Source: CBDCWQ01 sp965223435
GTDB taxonomy: Bacteria; Myxococcota; Kuafuiibacteriia; Kuafuiibacteriales; Kuafuiibacteriaceae
Reading direction: 5' to 3'
Length of the DNA stretch: 64,000 bases
NCBI GenBank assembly: GCA_965223435.1
Contig: CBDCWQ010000023.1
Coordinates: 434,001-498,000, forward strand
The notes under the pieces are model-generated. The model searched no databases. It was given only the letters and a program-made list of their open reading frames with translations, and was not told the DNA's origin. The position numbers were made by a program, and so were the translations under genes. The first letter of the stretch is position 1. Each line of letters begins with the position of its first letter. This document shows positions 17,769 through 26,492 of the stretch, piece after piece.

Positions 17769-18140
17769 TTAAGTCCTGATGAGGGGGCTTGTTGCGGTGA
17801 TGCACGAGACCAAGTCTGCGGACAGCACCGGCTTTTGGAAGTAGTGGTGCACCAGACCGCTTAGAAGTGGCGCGTTAAAGAGATAACGGGGCCGAGCGGA
17901 GAGGAGCACGCGCGTGGTGCCTGGGAGACGCCGGCGAACGAATTCGAGCAGCCGGAGGCCGTTTTCCTGCGGCAGGTGGTAGTCGGTGATGACCACATCA
18001 AAGGGGTGGCCATCGATGAGTGTTCGTGCCTCCTTCACGCTTTGAGCGATTTCGACCTCGGCGTGGGCTGCCAGAAGGCGCCTTAGGGCCCGGCACACCG
18101 CGGGCGTATCGTCGACGAGGAGGACTTGGGGCAGAGGCAT
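17769..18140 (-). CDS. Single-domain response regulator (CheY-like)
   Basis: The product is a lone receiver domain. It has the acidic pocket QVLLVDDTP, the phosphoacceptor aspartate in DVVITDYHLP, the conserved Ser in VLLSARP and the Lys in YFQKP. The start at the ATG at 18140 puts the first strand three residues in; a GTG 12 codons upstream is an alternative. There is no output domain, so it should work by protein-protein interaction with a kinase or target encoded elsewhere. No cognate histidine kinase is adjacent. Confidence 0.85.
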   Translation of the reverse strand: MPLPQVLLVDDTPAVCRALRRLLAAHAEVEIAQSVKEARTLIDGHPFDVVITDYHLPQENGLRLLEFVRRRLPGTTRVLLSARPRYLFNAPLLSGLVHHYFQKPVLSADLVSCITATSPLIRT

Positions 18141-18432
18141 CGGCGTGGTCTCGTGCTCTTGGGGTGTCACCAGCACGGGATGCCTCGGCTTCGGGCCGCG
18201 GTGTGCCGGGCGAACTGGGGTGCGGTGGTTCCGTCAGTTGGGGATTTCAGCATAGGGTCTCCAAGGTTGGGTCGAACCGATGGCGATCGATTCTTTGGAC
18301 CGGCGGGCCCTCCAAAAGTCACATCCGGGGAGAAACCTCACGTTTTCCCGGACGCCATCTTCGTTCTGAGATGCAGTCGTACGGGTTCTTGGTCCCGGTG
18401 CTTCCTCGGGTGCTCCCGAGGGTCTTGGACCG

Positions 18433-19323
18433 TCAGTTTCGCTCGAGGTCTTCTATGGTTTTGGGCCAGTCGGCTTTGAGGAGCCTCGACAGCGATCGGT
18501 CGCGAAGGACGCGCCCCTCTAGCTGACAGCGCGGGCAATAGTTGGTTTCGTTTTCAGCGTATACGATACGTTGAACCGGAGCCTGGCACTCAGGACACGG
18601 CTGCTTGTATCGGCCGTGAACCGCCATGCCTTCTCGGAAGGCGGTTACGTTCTCTGGGAAGCGTCCACCAAGGTCGGACCGGAGCCGCTCAGTCCACTCG
18701 CGCAAGGTCGTTTGTGCGCTGACGTAGAGTTGATGCATCTCGTCGCGGCTCATCTTGTGGGTCTGCTTAAGGGGCGAGAGGCGTGCGTGGTGGAGGATTT
18801 CGTCTGAATAGGCGTTGCCTACGCCGCTGAAGGCCCCCGGATCTACGAGAACACGCTTGAGGGTGTGATTTTCTCGGTTCAGCACGGCCTGGAATTGTTC
18901 GAAACTGGCTTCGAGGATTTCGAGGCCTCCCCGGCGGTGGGCTTCAAGGCCACTTGCCCCCTGCACCAGGTAGAGCGAGGCGCGCCGTTTGGTGCCGGCC
19001 TCGGTAAGAAGCAGGGTCCCCTTGGGAAAGTCAAAGGCCGCAAGCCCAATGCGGCCTGGAATCTTGGCTCGTGGATTTCGCCAGCGAAAGCGTCCCGCGA
19101 TCATCAAATGGAACACCATAAAGAGCTCGTCTTCTAGGGCGACGACGATGCGTTTGCCCAAGCGCTCGAGGCCAAGCACCGATTTTTTTTCGGTGGCCCG
19201 TATCGGCGGCTTTACGGAGCGGAGCAAAAAAGGACTTTTTAAACGAATGCCCTCGAGGACTTCGCCAACCAGGCGTTTTTGGAGCGCTTCGACATAGAGG
19301 GTGACGTCGGGCAGTTCAGGCAT
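18433..19323 (-). CDS. mutM: Fpg/Nei-family DNA glycosylase (formamidopyrimidine-DNA glycosylase)
   Basis: The 296-residue product begins MPELPDVTLYVEAL: after Met removal the N-terminal proline is the catalytic nucleophile and the next glutamate the general acid. Other features fit: LGKRIVVAL (conserved lysine), the helix-two-turn-helix segment GAFSGVGNAYSDEILH, and a C-terminal zinc finger PCPECQAPVQRIVYAE followed by NYCPRCQ. The enzyme removes oxidised purines in base-excision repair and cuts the strand by beta/delta elimination. It is the last of a TPR, FHA, glycosylase set with gaps of 11 and 5 bases, so it is probably expressed from their promoter. Whether its specificity is Fpg or Nei cannot be fixed from sequence alone. 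Confidence 0.88.
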   Translation of the reverse strand: MPELPDVTLYVEALQKRLVGEVLEGIRLKSPFLLRSVKPPIRATEKKSVLGLERLGKRIVVALEDELFMVFHLMIAGRFRWRNPRAKIPGRIGLAAFDFPKGTLLLTEAGTKRRASLYLVQGASGLEAHRRGGLEILEASFEQFQAVLNRENHTLKRVLVDPGAFSGVGNAYSDEILHHARLSPLKQTHKMSRDEMHQLYVSAQTTLREWTERLRSDLGGRFPENVTAFREGMAVHGRYKQPCPECQAPVQRIVYAENETNYCPRCQLEGRVLRDRSLSRLLKADWPKTIEDLERN

Positions 19324-19328
19324 GGACG

Positions 19329-20252
19329 CTACCGGATGGGGCCACGCTCGATGTAGCTTCCCTCAAGCAAGCGCAACAGCGCCCGGGCGGTCTTGTAGTC
19401 CGTCCACGGAGACCGATCAAACACGTCTTGGGTCATGCCATGATTGAGGACCAGCTGAAACACATCCAACGCGGTTGCATTGAGCTCGCTGAGCCGGGGT
19501 TCCAGAGGGCGCGGGACAGTCAGGGGGGTCTGTGGGGGAGGGAGATGGAGCCCAATTTTTCGGAGTTCTTCGAGCTCGCGTACGGCGTCCGCAATGAGCT
19601 CTGCGGTCGGGTCTTCAAGTTCGAGCATGAACTCCGCTTCTTCGTCCGCCTCGCGGAATTCAAACTTGCCGTCTTGCCAACCCACGATGCGGCAAAGAGA
19701 TTTCATGGGGCCGATGTCATGGTCTTCGTCGATGCAGGCATAGAAGATATCGCCGGCGCGGAAATGAACTTTTCCGTCTCCAAAGCTTGACTGAATGAAA
19801 AGGACACCGGTCCTTTTGGACGTTGAAAAAAGTTGCAAAAGGTCGGGAACGGGCAGCTCCTCGAGCTCGCCTTTCATGGAGCTTTTGGGATTGTCCTCGC
19901 GCGTGCCACTGGCCTGAAGTTGTTCTTTGGCTTCCGCCGTGGAAATGGATCGCCGAGTGACGATCACCCGCAATATGGATGTACCGATCAGAATGCGGTC
20001 GCCCTTTTGCAGTTTGGTTTCCTCAATCTTCTCACCGTTGACGAAAGTTCCGTTGGTCGAGCCCAGATCGGAGATCAGGATGTCGGCATCTTGAACGCGG
20101 ATGCGTGCGTGTTTCCGAGAAACCATGTCTTCGACCAGGACCATGTCGAGCTCCGCAGCCCGACCGATCAGAAGTTCTGCATGGTTTGTTAGGGGAAATT
20201 CGCCTCCCTCATATTTGCCTGAGATGAATCTCAGTGCGTAAGCCTCAGGCAT
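19329..20252 (-). CDS. FHA-domain protein with DUF4388/PATAN-type middle region
   Basis: Residues ~8-100 are a forkhead-associated domain: LLIGRAAELDMVLVEDMVSRKHARI and ISDLGSTNGTFVNGEKI carry the GR, SRKH and NGT motifs that bind phosphothreonine. Residues ~125-235 match DUF4388 (also called PATAN): GELEELPVPDLLQLFSTSK, TGVLFIQ and GKVHFRAGDIFYACIDEDH. The last ~60 residues (ALDVFQLVLNHGMTQDVFD, ARALLRLLEGSYIERGP) resemble a winged-helix-like tail common in these proteins. It would link Ser/Thr kinase signalling to gliding or c-di-GMP-type outputs, by analogy with myxobacterial relatives. It sits between the TPR and glycosylase genes in one operon. Confidence 0.85.
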   Translation of the reverse strand: MPEAYALRFISGKYEGGEFPLTNHAELLIGRAAELDMVLVEDMVSRKHARIRVQDADILISDLGSTNGTFVNGEKIEETKLQKGDRILIGTSILRVIVTRRSISTAEAKEQLQASGTREDNPKSSMKGELEELPVPDLLQLFSTSKRTGVLFIQSSFGDGKVHFRAGDIFYACIDEDHDIGPMKSLCRIVGWQDGKFEFREADEEAEFMLELEDPTAELIADAVRELEELRKIGLHLPPPQTPLTVPRPLEPRLSELNATALDVFQLVLNHGMTQDVFDRSPWTDYKTARALLRLLEGSYIERGPIR

Positions 20253-20263
20253 GATTCGTCACC

Positions 20264-20971
20264 CTATTCCGAAGGTGGGTGTTGTTCAAGCATGCGAATG
20301 TATGCGAGCGCTCGCTCGTTTCCGGGGTGGTGCTCCAGTGCGGCGCGAAAAGCCTCGAGCGCCGCTGGGCGGCTGCCTTTGCGATAGAGGAGAAGGCCCA
20401 GATGGATGTGCGCGCTCAGGAGGTTTTTTTGCTCGAGCAGAACCAGGCGGATTTGTTCGAGGGCATCGTCTAGCGCGCCGTGGTCTTCCAGGGCGTGAAC
20501 CAGTCGCATTCTGATGTCGGCGAAGCTGGGGCAGAGTTCCAGCGCGCGTTGGTACTCGACGGCGGCCTCTTTGGACATCCCCACTGAGCGGTAGGCGTCA
20601 CCGACTTGGGCGTGTAAATTGGCGATCTTCCCGCGGGTGAGGTTGTTGACACGGGTTTGCGCCGACGGTGCGTTTTGTTCCATGAGCCGAGCGGCATCTT
20701 CGTAGCGACCGAGGTCGTTGTAGATGATGAACAGATTCAGTTGGGCCTCGACGTAGCACGGGTTGATCTCCAGTGCGGTTTCGAGGGCTACTCGGGCTCG
20801 CCCGAATTGCCCCCAGGTGTGGTAGATCACGCCCAGGGCATGATAGACGTCCGCGTACTTTTGGGCGCCTTGCTCGATGGCCTGGGCCAGAAGTCTCTCA
20901 GCCTTGACGAAGTCTCCGGCTTTGTATGCTTTGCGTCCCTGCCCGATCAGGCTCCCGATCGTTTCTTCCAA
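20264..20971 (-). CDS. TPR-repeat protein
   Basis: The 235-residue product is made of five or six 34-residue helical pairs. Clear repeats include KAYKAGDFVKAERLLAQAIE, ALGVIYHTWGQFGRARVALE, GDAYRSVGMSKEAAVEYQRA, LGLLLYRKGSRPAALEAFRA and similar. No signal peptide or membrane segment is seen, so it is probably a cytoplasmic scaffold. It ends 11 bases before the FHA gene, which suggests that they act together, for example in assembly of a phosphoprotein complex. No catalytic motif is present. Confidence 0.85.
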   Translation of the reverse strand: MEETIGSLIGQGRKAYKAGDFVKAERLLAQAIEQGAQKYADVYHALGVIYHTWGQFGRARVALETALEINPCYVEAQLNLFIIYNDLGRYEDAARLMEQNAPSAQTRVNNLTRGKIANLHAQVGDAYRSVGMSKEAAVEYQRALELCPSFADIRMRLVHALEDHGALDDALEQIRLVLLEQKNLLSAHIHLGLLLYRKGSRPAALEAFRAALEHHPGNERALAYIRMLEQHPPSE

Positions 20972-21164
20972 ACCGACCTCCAGGTTAGCAAGGGCGCGTG
21001 GTGCGCGTTACAAAAAAAGCGTGTTTTTCCGTGCCCGGGACGCCGGGCCCCCCGAGATCGGCCTTGGTCGCGCCGCGGCCGGGCCACGAGAACCAGCAAT
21101 GTGCGGGAAAACCCGTAAAAGAAGGGCCTCGAGGGGCGCTTAGCGGGGCACCCACCCACGGGGC

Positions 21165-21938
21165 TCATCGCTCGGCAGGATAGAGTCCCCCCTGAATACG
21201 CCACAGTCCGGCTGAACGTTTGAGCCGTAGGCGCGCCACCTGAGTCTTGGGGGACTCCTGGTTGAGGCGAAGTTCGTAGCGTTCATCGAGCTGGGCGTCG
21301 GGGCCACGGATTTCGAGCCGATAGTGAAGGGGGCGATGCCGAATGCGCACGCCTTCGATATCGTGCGCGAGCCGGGCGACGGCTTCGTCGGCGTCAAGGT
21401 CACCGTCGCGGTATGCGGGGTGCAACAAGGGTTTCATCGCCTGGGCGTCGTTGGCTTCGAGCGCGCTTCGTCTTTTCTCTGCCAGAGCGCGGACGCTGCG
21501 GAAGCCTTGAAGAAGGCCGGAGCGAATGCGAAAACCGAAGTCCCGTTCGAGTTCCAGCCGAAGGGAGGCCAGTACGCTCCACTCAGGGCTGCCGAAAAAG
21601 GTCCCATTGAGTTTTCCTAAAACGGTTGCCTGCGATTTCGACGAGCCCCCGAGGATTTCGACTTCTTCAAAGCGAAGCACCAGTCGTGGAAAGTCTTGGT
21701 AAAGGTCTTTGATGTCCCGAAGCAGCCGAGCCCGGTCCCCCACGGGGTCGGAATAGCGCGGGTGAATCAAGGGTTCGAGGGCTTCAAGGTTTTGGGTATG
21801 CAGTGCCTGCCGGGTTGCATCAAGAAGCTCTTGGGGGCTCCTGGTGCAGCCTTGGCACCCAAGAAATGCCGCCCACGCGGCCAGAACAGCTCGCAAGGTG
21901 CGCCTACGGGCATTTTTTGGGTTTGGACGGTTCGCCAC
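21165..21938 (-). CDS. Probable lipoprotein with duplicated SnoaL/NTF2-like domain
   Basis: The start is uncertain: a GTG at 21938 precedes a basic, hydrophobic signal segment (RRRTLRAVLAAWAAFLGC) ending at a Cys that could be lipidated, which is why I do not use the longer frame open to 22238. Two copies of one helical-beta unit follow: ELLDATRQALHTQNLEALEP with LIHPRYSDPV, and ALAEKRRSALEANDAQAMKP with LLHPAYRDGD. Both match the first helices of SnoaL-like domains, which bind small ligands or act as scaffolds. The gene diverges from the cyclic-nucleotide-binding protein at 22038. No catalytic assignment is possible. Confidence 0.6.
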   Translation of the reverse strand: MANRPNPKNARRRTLRAVLAAWAAFLGCQGCTRSPQELLDATRQALHTQNLEALEPLIHPRYSDPVGDRARLLRDIKDLYQDFPRLVLRFEEVEILGGSSKSQATVLGKLNGTFFGSPEWSVLASLRLELERDFGFRIRSGLLQGFRSVRALAEKRRSALEANDAQAMKPLLHPAYRDGDLDADEAVARLAHDIEGVRIRHRPLHYRLEIRGPDAQLDERYELRLNQESPKTQVARLRLKRSAGLWRIQGGLYPAER

Positions 21939-22037
21939 ACGAAGAAGGGTAGCACCCCAGGCCTCGTGGCTTGTAGCGCTTTGTGACGTGGGAACCATTT
22001 GCCGACAGGCGTCAGGGCATGCGAGCATCAGGTTTCT

Positions 22038-23498
22038 ATGGACGAAGGCCAAGATGCCCTGTCTGAGGGCCCGCCCACCGAAGCTGTGTTTGTCGCCACC
22101 GACGAAATGGTACGACGGATTCGGGGCTTCGTGGAGGAAAGAAACATCGATGAAGCGGTCGCCCTCTACGAAAGCTGCGTGCAAAACGTTGGGGAGCACT
22201 TGTTCGAGTGGTTTCAGTCTTCCTCCGTACCCACGCAAAAAGCGATCGCCAACGTTCTTTTTCGCGCTCGAGACTACGAGCGTGCGGGCCGAGCGTGTGA
22301 AGTCCTCGAGGAGTGGCCCGCCGCTGGGCGGTCCTACGCGGCGTCCTACGACTACGCTCGGGCCGCGGACTGCTACCTTCGGGCGGAGGACAAAAAAAGC
22401 GCCGCAGCCATGTTCGAAAAAGCCGAACTTCCGCGACGGGCGGCGGAGCTCTACTACGAAGCCGGAGTCTTGGGCGCTTCCGCGCGGGCCCTAGAAAAAT
22501 CGGGCGACCCCATGGGCGCCGGGCAGATCTACCTGGAGATGGGCGATGACAAACGGGCGGCCGAACTGTTGGCGAAAGTGCCGAGCGAGGACACACGCTA
22601 TCTGCAATCGGTGGGCTTGCTTGCCGAGGTTCTTGTCCGCCTAGATCAGCGTGAGCTTGCACGCCAGACACTGGATGCGGTGGTCCCCAAAGGCCGAGAC
22701 ATTCATGATGAGCTGGCCGCAGAATTGACCTACCGTTTTGGGCGTCTTTGCTGGGAGGCGGGAGACGTCGAAGATGCGCGGGCGGCTTTTTCGCTTTTGA
22801 GCGCGTGGGACGACGACTACCGGGACGTCAAGGAGTGCCTGCGCGGAACGGCTGAATCGGCCCGCGCCCACCCCATGACCAACCCATTTTTGCCCATGGC
22901 GACGACCCAGGTGAGTGAGGCTCCCCCGAAGATCGGCCGAGCGCCCACCGATCCCTTTGGCACGTTTCGACGGAATCCGTTCTTGCGCGCCAATACCCCC
23001 GCGAAGGCCCTCATCGGCCCCCCGACCGCCCAGGAGACGGGCGATCTCGGTTTTGTCCAGCGGATGACGGGTTACGAAATCCTGAAGACCCTGCCGATTT
23101 TCGAGGCCCTCAGCCTGGACGAAATGAAGTCTTTTTACCGCATTTGGGAACAAGTCTCGTATCCCGAGGGCAGCGTGCTCATCGAGCACGGTCAAGTGGG
23201 TGAGGGGCTTTTCATCATCACCGAGGGTTCGGTGCAGATCGCCAAGCTCGATGAAGGTGGCGATGAAACCGTTCTCGCCATTTTGCCCCGAGGCAAATAC
23301 GTCGGGGAGATGTCTTTGGTTGACGACGCCCCAACCTCAGCGCGGGTGACCGCGCTCGAACCGGTCAAGGCCCTGCGCGTCCGTCGCGACCGCTTCGAGG
23401 CATTTTTGTTCACCAACGATCTGATTGCGCTGCGCATCTACCGTACCTTCGTTCGCACTTTGTGCCAGCGCCTCCGAGAACTCAACGCCCGCGTCTAG
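22038..23498 (+). CDS. Helical-repeat protein with C-terminal cyclic-nucleotide-binding domain
   Basis: The ATG at 22038 is preferred over an upstream TTG. Residues ~30-310 are helical repeats of a TPR-like kind (RARDYERAGRACEVLEEWP, AASYDYARAADCYLRAED, LYYEAGVLGASARALEKSGD). After a proline-rich linker comes a cNMP-binding domain (~residues 365-480): LPIFEALSLDEMKSFYRIWE, then VGEGLFIITEGSVQIA and the phosphate-binding cassette GEMSLVDDAPTSARVTA, in which the Glu and Arg contact the ribose-phosphate. No DNA-binding or kinase domain follows, so the output is probably protein-protein contact. It converges with the sugar-transferase gene at 23560. Confidence 0.8.
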   Translation: MDEGQDALSEGPPTEAVFVATDEMVRRIRGFVEERNIDEAVALYESCVQNVGEHLFEWFQSSSVPTQKAIANVLFRARDYERAGRACEVLEEWPAAGRSYAASYDYARAADCYLRAEDKKSAAAMFEKAELPRRAAELYYEAGVLGASARALEKSGDPMGAGQIYLEMGDDKRAAELLAKVPSEDTRYLQSVGLLAEVLVRLDQRELARQTLDAVVPKGRDIHDELAAELTYRFGRLCWEAGDVEDARAAFSLLSAWDDDYRDVKECLRGTAESARAHPMTNPFLPMATTQVSEAPPKIGRAPTDPFGTFRRNPFLRANTPAKALIGPPTAQETGDLGFVQRMTGYEILKTLPIFEALSLDEMKSFYRIWEQVSYPEGSVLIEHGQVGEGLFIITEGSVQIAKLDEGGDETVLAILPRGKYVGEMSLVDDAPTSARVTALEPVKALRVRRDRFEAFLFTNDLIALRIYRTFVRTLCQRLRELNARV

Positions 23499-23559
23499 CT
23501 TGGGCCCGTGAGGCCGCATCAACAAGCTTAGGCGTGGGATATCGAAGTGATCCATGGGG

Positions 23560-24783
23560 TCAATCGCGCGGTTCGTAAATGTGCCACGTCAGCGTGGAAT
23601 TGGGATCCGGCTGGATGCTGGTTGTCCTTTTCCAGCCGGGAGGTTGTGCGAGCTTTCGGGTGACGAGGACAAACCTGCGTTTTTTGGCGTGGCGCGGCCC
23701 GTCCAGGTCGCTGAGGGCGCGCTCCGGTGCCCCGACCACCAGATGTTGGCTGTAGGAAGGAAGAAGAAAACGTGGGGCGGAAGCGCCGGTGAGGAAAAGG
23801 TAAGGCGCAACGTGAAATGCGGCGACGACCGTACAGGGAAGGGCCAGTCGAGAACCGGGATCCGCCCGTCCGCGCTGGATTTGGCTTTTTCGTTCAAAAA
23901 ATACGGCCAAGGCTGCGAACAGGAAGATCAGCAACCACCATCCCACCCCGAAGGGCGACGCTGGATGGCGGTCGGGCCCCATCAACGGGCCATCGAGGAG
24001 TCGGAGGTGCTCAATGAACTGAATCCGTGCGCCCCCTTTGATGACCTGACTCGCCTCTCGAAGTCGATTGAAGGGATCTTGGAATCGAATGAAGGCGTCG
24101 ACGATCCACGGGAGCCAGCCCAAAAAGACGCCGAGCCCACAAAAAAAGAGGGTGCGCCAAGGTGCGTTGTTTCGTCTCCAAAGAAGTATGGCGACACCGA
24201 GTCCCGTTGCGACCCAGATGCTGTCGGTGGGCCGGACAAAGGCCAGCAGGAAGAACCACAAGACCAGCCACCCAACCCGGGTCTTGGGGGTACCCGAGGG
24301 CGATTCGAAGGCGCTCTTGACGGCCAAAACCGAAAACACGGAAGCCCAAAGATTGGGAGAAACTTCGCCCGAATAAAGGAGGACCTGCCACGTGCTCAAA
24401 AACAGCAACGCCGCCAAAATGGCGCCTTTCCCCAGCCAAAAACGCCAGCGCGTAAAGGCGAACAACACCCCGATCAAGGACACCACCGCCATAAAACTTC
24501 GGACGATTGTGAAAAAGCAGCGGAAGCCGCCACCCGCAGGGTCACACAAAACGCCGCCCGCCCATGCCGCGGGCGAAACCAGGGTCACGATGCCCCAGGC
24601 TCGATGGGCGGCCATTCCGACGGCGGGTACGCCGGGGGTGACTTCGGAGAGGTAGACCGCTTCATCCCATTCCGCGCCGCGGCCCAGGTCAAAAACCAAG
24701 GCTTGGAGTACGGCCCAAAGCGCAAACAGCACCAGACCACATCCTACCTGCAGCCGGTGCGTGGTCACGCCTTTGTTAGACAA
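23560..24783 (-). CDS. Integral membrane glycosyltransferase (GT39/ArnT-like)
   Basis: The 407-residue protein has about nine or ten membrane helices. Its first extracytoplasmic loop carries the acidic pair GRGAEWDEAVYL, the position of the catalytic aspartate/glutamate in GT39-type and ArnT-like lipid-linked sugar transferases. Further loops (SGEVSPNLWASVF, LAFVRPTDSIW) fit the family, although overall similarity is modest. These enzymes take a sugar from a polyprenyl phosphate and add it on the periplasmic side. The upstream GT2 gene, six bases away, is of the kind that makes such polyprenyl-phosphate sugars, which supports a two-step surface modification. It is the last gene of the colitose-type block. 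Confidence 0.6.
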   Translation of the reverse strand: MSNKGVTTHRLQVGCGLVLFALWAVLQALVFDLGRGAEWDEAVYLSEVTPGVPAVGMAAHRAWGIVTLVSPAAWAGGVLCDPAGGGFRCFFTIVRSFMAVVSLIGVLFAFTRWRFWLGKGAILAALLFLSTWQVLLYSGEVSPNLWASVFSVLAVKSAFESPSGTPKTRVGWLVLWFFLLAFVRPTDSIWVATGLGVAILLWRRNNAPWRTLFFCGLGVFLGWLPWIVDAFIRFQDPFNRLREASQVIKGGARIQFIEHLRLLDGPLMGPDRHPASPFGVGWWLLIFLFAALAVFFERKSQIQRGRADPGSRLALPCTVVAAFHVAPYLFLTGASAPRFLLPSYSQHLVVGAPERALSDLDGPRHAKKRRFVLVTRKLAQPPGWKRTTSIQPDPNSTLTWHIYEPRD

Positions 24784-24789
24784 GGTCGC

Positions 24790-25482
24790 TCACACCGACT
24801 TGAGACATTCGCGGAGATAGAGCCTCACAAACCGAAGGCCGGTGGGAATGGAGCCGGCCCCCGACTGCCCCCCGATGCGCTGACCTTCCCTGGTGGGAAA
24901 TTCGGCGACTCTGAGGCCCCTTTGGTACGCGCGTATCGAGCTTTGGTATTCTATGGTGTACCCTTCGCCGTCGGGCTTGATTTCATCCCATGCCCTGAGG
25001 GTGAACGCACGATAGCCGTTGATCGGATCGGTGATTTTGGGCTGTCCGCGTCCGAAACTCAGGTGCGCGATCTCACGAAATGCGAGGTTGGCCCATTTTC
25101 TGGGCCGGAACCAGGTGTCGTCCTCTTCGTTGTACGCGCCTTCCATCATTCTTGAGGCCACCACCATGTCAGAGCCGGACTCAAGCATCGGCCTGAATCT
25201 CGGGATATCGGCCGGATCCTCGTTTCCATCGGGGCTGAAGAAAATGAGTGCATCAACCTTGTTTCGCGCGTAGTCGACGGCCAGACGGAACGCCTCCCCT
25301 CGTCCGGGTGAAGTCTGTGGCACCACCTCGATGTGGTGGGCCTTCAGGATCTCGAGGGAACGGTCCGTTGAGCCGCCGTCGACGGCGAAGAGCAATTCAA
25401 TCGCATCTTGGGGGAGGCTAGGAAGAATGGTGGGCAGAGCCTCTTCTTCGTTTCGGTTGAGAATGACCAAGCCAATTTTCAT
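24790..25482 (-). CDS. Family 2 glycosyltransferase (polyprenyl-phosphate sugar synthase type)
   Basis: From the ATG at 25482 (GAGGT a short distance upstream) the product begins MKIGLVILNRNEEEALPTI, a GT-A nucleotide-sugar fold. The first aspartates are in AVDGGSTDRSLEILK, the metal-binding pair lies in FFSPDGNEDPADIPRF, and a typical acceptor loop is IGGQSGAGSIPTGLRFVR. This is the layout of dolichol/undecaprenyl-phosphate mannosyl or glucosyl transferases without the C-terminal membrane helices. The 5' end overlaps the frameshifted end of gmd by 65 bases, and the 3' end is six bases before the GT39-like gene. Confidence 0.78.
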   Translation of the reverse strand: MKIGLVILNRNEEEALPTILPSLPQDAIELLFAVDGGSTDRSLEILKAHHIEVVPQTSPGRGEAFRLAVDYARNKVDALIFFSPDGNEDPADIPRFRPMLESGSDMVVASRMMEGAYNEEDDTWFRPRKWANLAFREIAHLSFGRGQPKITDPINGYRAFTLRAWDEIKPDGEGYTIEYQSSIRAYQRGLRVAEFPTREGQRIGGQSGAGSIPTGLRFVRLYLRECLKSV

Positions 25483-26492
25483 GCGCGACCTCGCTTTGCG
25501 CTGCCATGCCGGTTTGTAAAGATATGCCCAGTTGAGCCAGGTCCGCTTCGACCATTTCCCGGACCAGGTCTTCAAACGATACCCTAGGTTTCCAGCGGAG
25601 TTCTGGCTTTGGTCGAATCCGCACGCAGAGCCTCCACCTCAGTCGGGCGAAAGTATTTTTTGTCGATGCGTACGTAGTCTTCCCACTTGAGGCCCACCAG
25701 CTTGAAGGCTGCGTCCACAAAGGCCTCTACGGTGCGGTCTTCTCCCGATCCGATGACCCAGTCTCCGGGTTTTTCGCGCTGGAGCATCAAGTGGGCGGCC
25801 TCCATGTAGTCCCGTGCGTGGCCCCAGTCGCGGCGGGCGGCAAGGTTTCCGAGGTAGAGGTGGTCTTGTTTTTTGGCCACGATTCGCGCGAGCGCCATCG
25901 TGACTTTTCGGGTCACAAAGGTCTCCCCGCGGCGAGGCGACTCGTGGTTGAACAGAATGCCATTGGAAGCATGGAGCCCATAGGCCTCGCGATAGTTGAC
26001 CGTCGCCCAGTAAGCGAACACTTTGGCCACCGCGTAAGGGGACCGAGGATAAAACGGGGTATCTTCGTTTTGAGGCGGAGGGCTGGCGCCAAACATCTCT
26101 GAACTGGAGGCTTGATAGTAGCGGCAGTTGACCGGGGCTTCGCGAATGGCTTCCAGCAGGCGAATGGAACCGAGTGCAACCACGTCCCCCGTGTATTCCG
26201 GAATATCAAAACTCACACGCACATGGCTTTGGGCGCCGAGATTATAAATCTCGTGGGGCTCGATTTTTCGAATCAAACACGCAAGCTCTGCCGAACTCGC
26301 CAGGTCGCCGTAGTGCAGCTTGAGGCGTACATCGCCGTCGTGCGGATCTTGAAAAATGTGCATGATTCGGCCGGTGTTGAACGAAGAGGATCGGCGAATG
26401 ATGCCGTGAACCTCGTAGCCTTGAGCGAGCAAGTGCTCGGCCAGGTAGCTGCCATCTTGCCCCGTAATGCCCGTAATCAGTGCACGTTTCAT
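25418..26492 (-). pseudogene. gmd: GDP-mannose 4,6-dehydratase, frameshifted near its 3' end
   Basis: The first 298 codons are a good Gmd: cofactor motif ITGITGQDGSYLAEHLL, RRSSSFNTGRI, NLGAQSHV, the active-site SSSEMFG and YAVAK, and the NHESPRRGETFVTRKVT loop. After DSTKAR (about 25600) the frame goes to TPLET and stops at 25584. The next reading frame continues with LRWKPRVSFEDLVREMV and EADLAQLG, which is exactly the conserved Gmd C-terminus, and runs to 25418. A 2-base loss (for example one GA from AGAGAA) or a 1-base gain near 25597-25605 explains this. Gmd converts GDP-mannose to GDP-4-keto-6-deoxymannose. The start overlaps the colD stop by four bases. Sequencing error is a possible alternative to true decay. 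Confidence 0.85.

Noticed and set aside
23554..25155. 533-codon plus-strand frame opposite the two glycosyltransferases
   Set aside because: Its translation is low-complexity and charged (Gly/Pro/Arg/Gln-rich), with no recognisable motif; the opposite strand encodes clear membrane helices and a GT2 fold.
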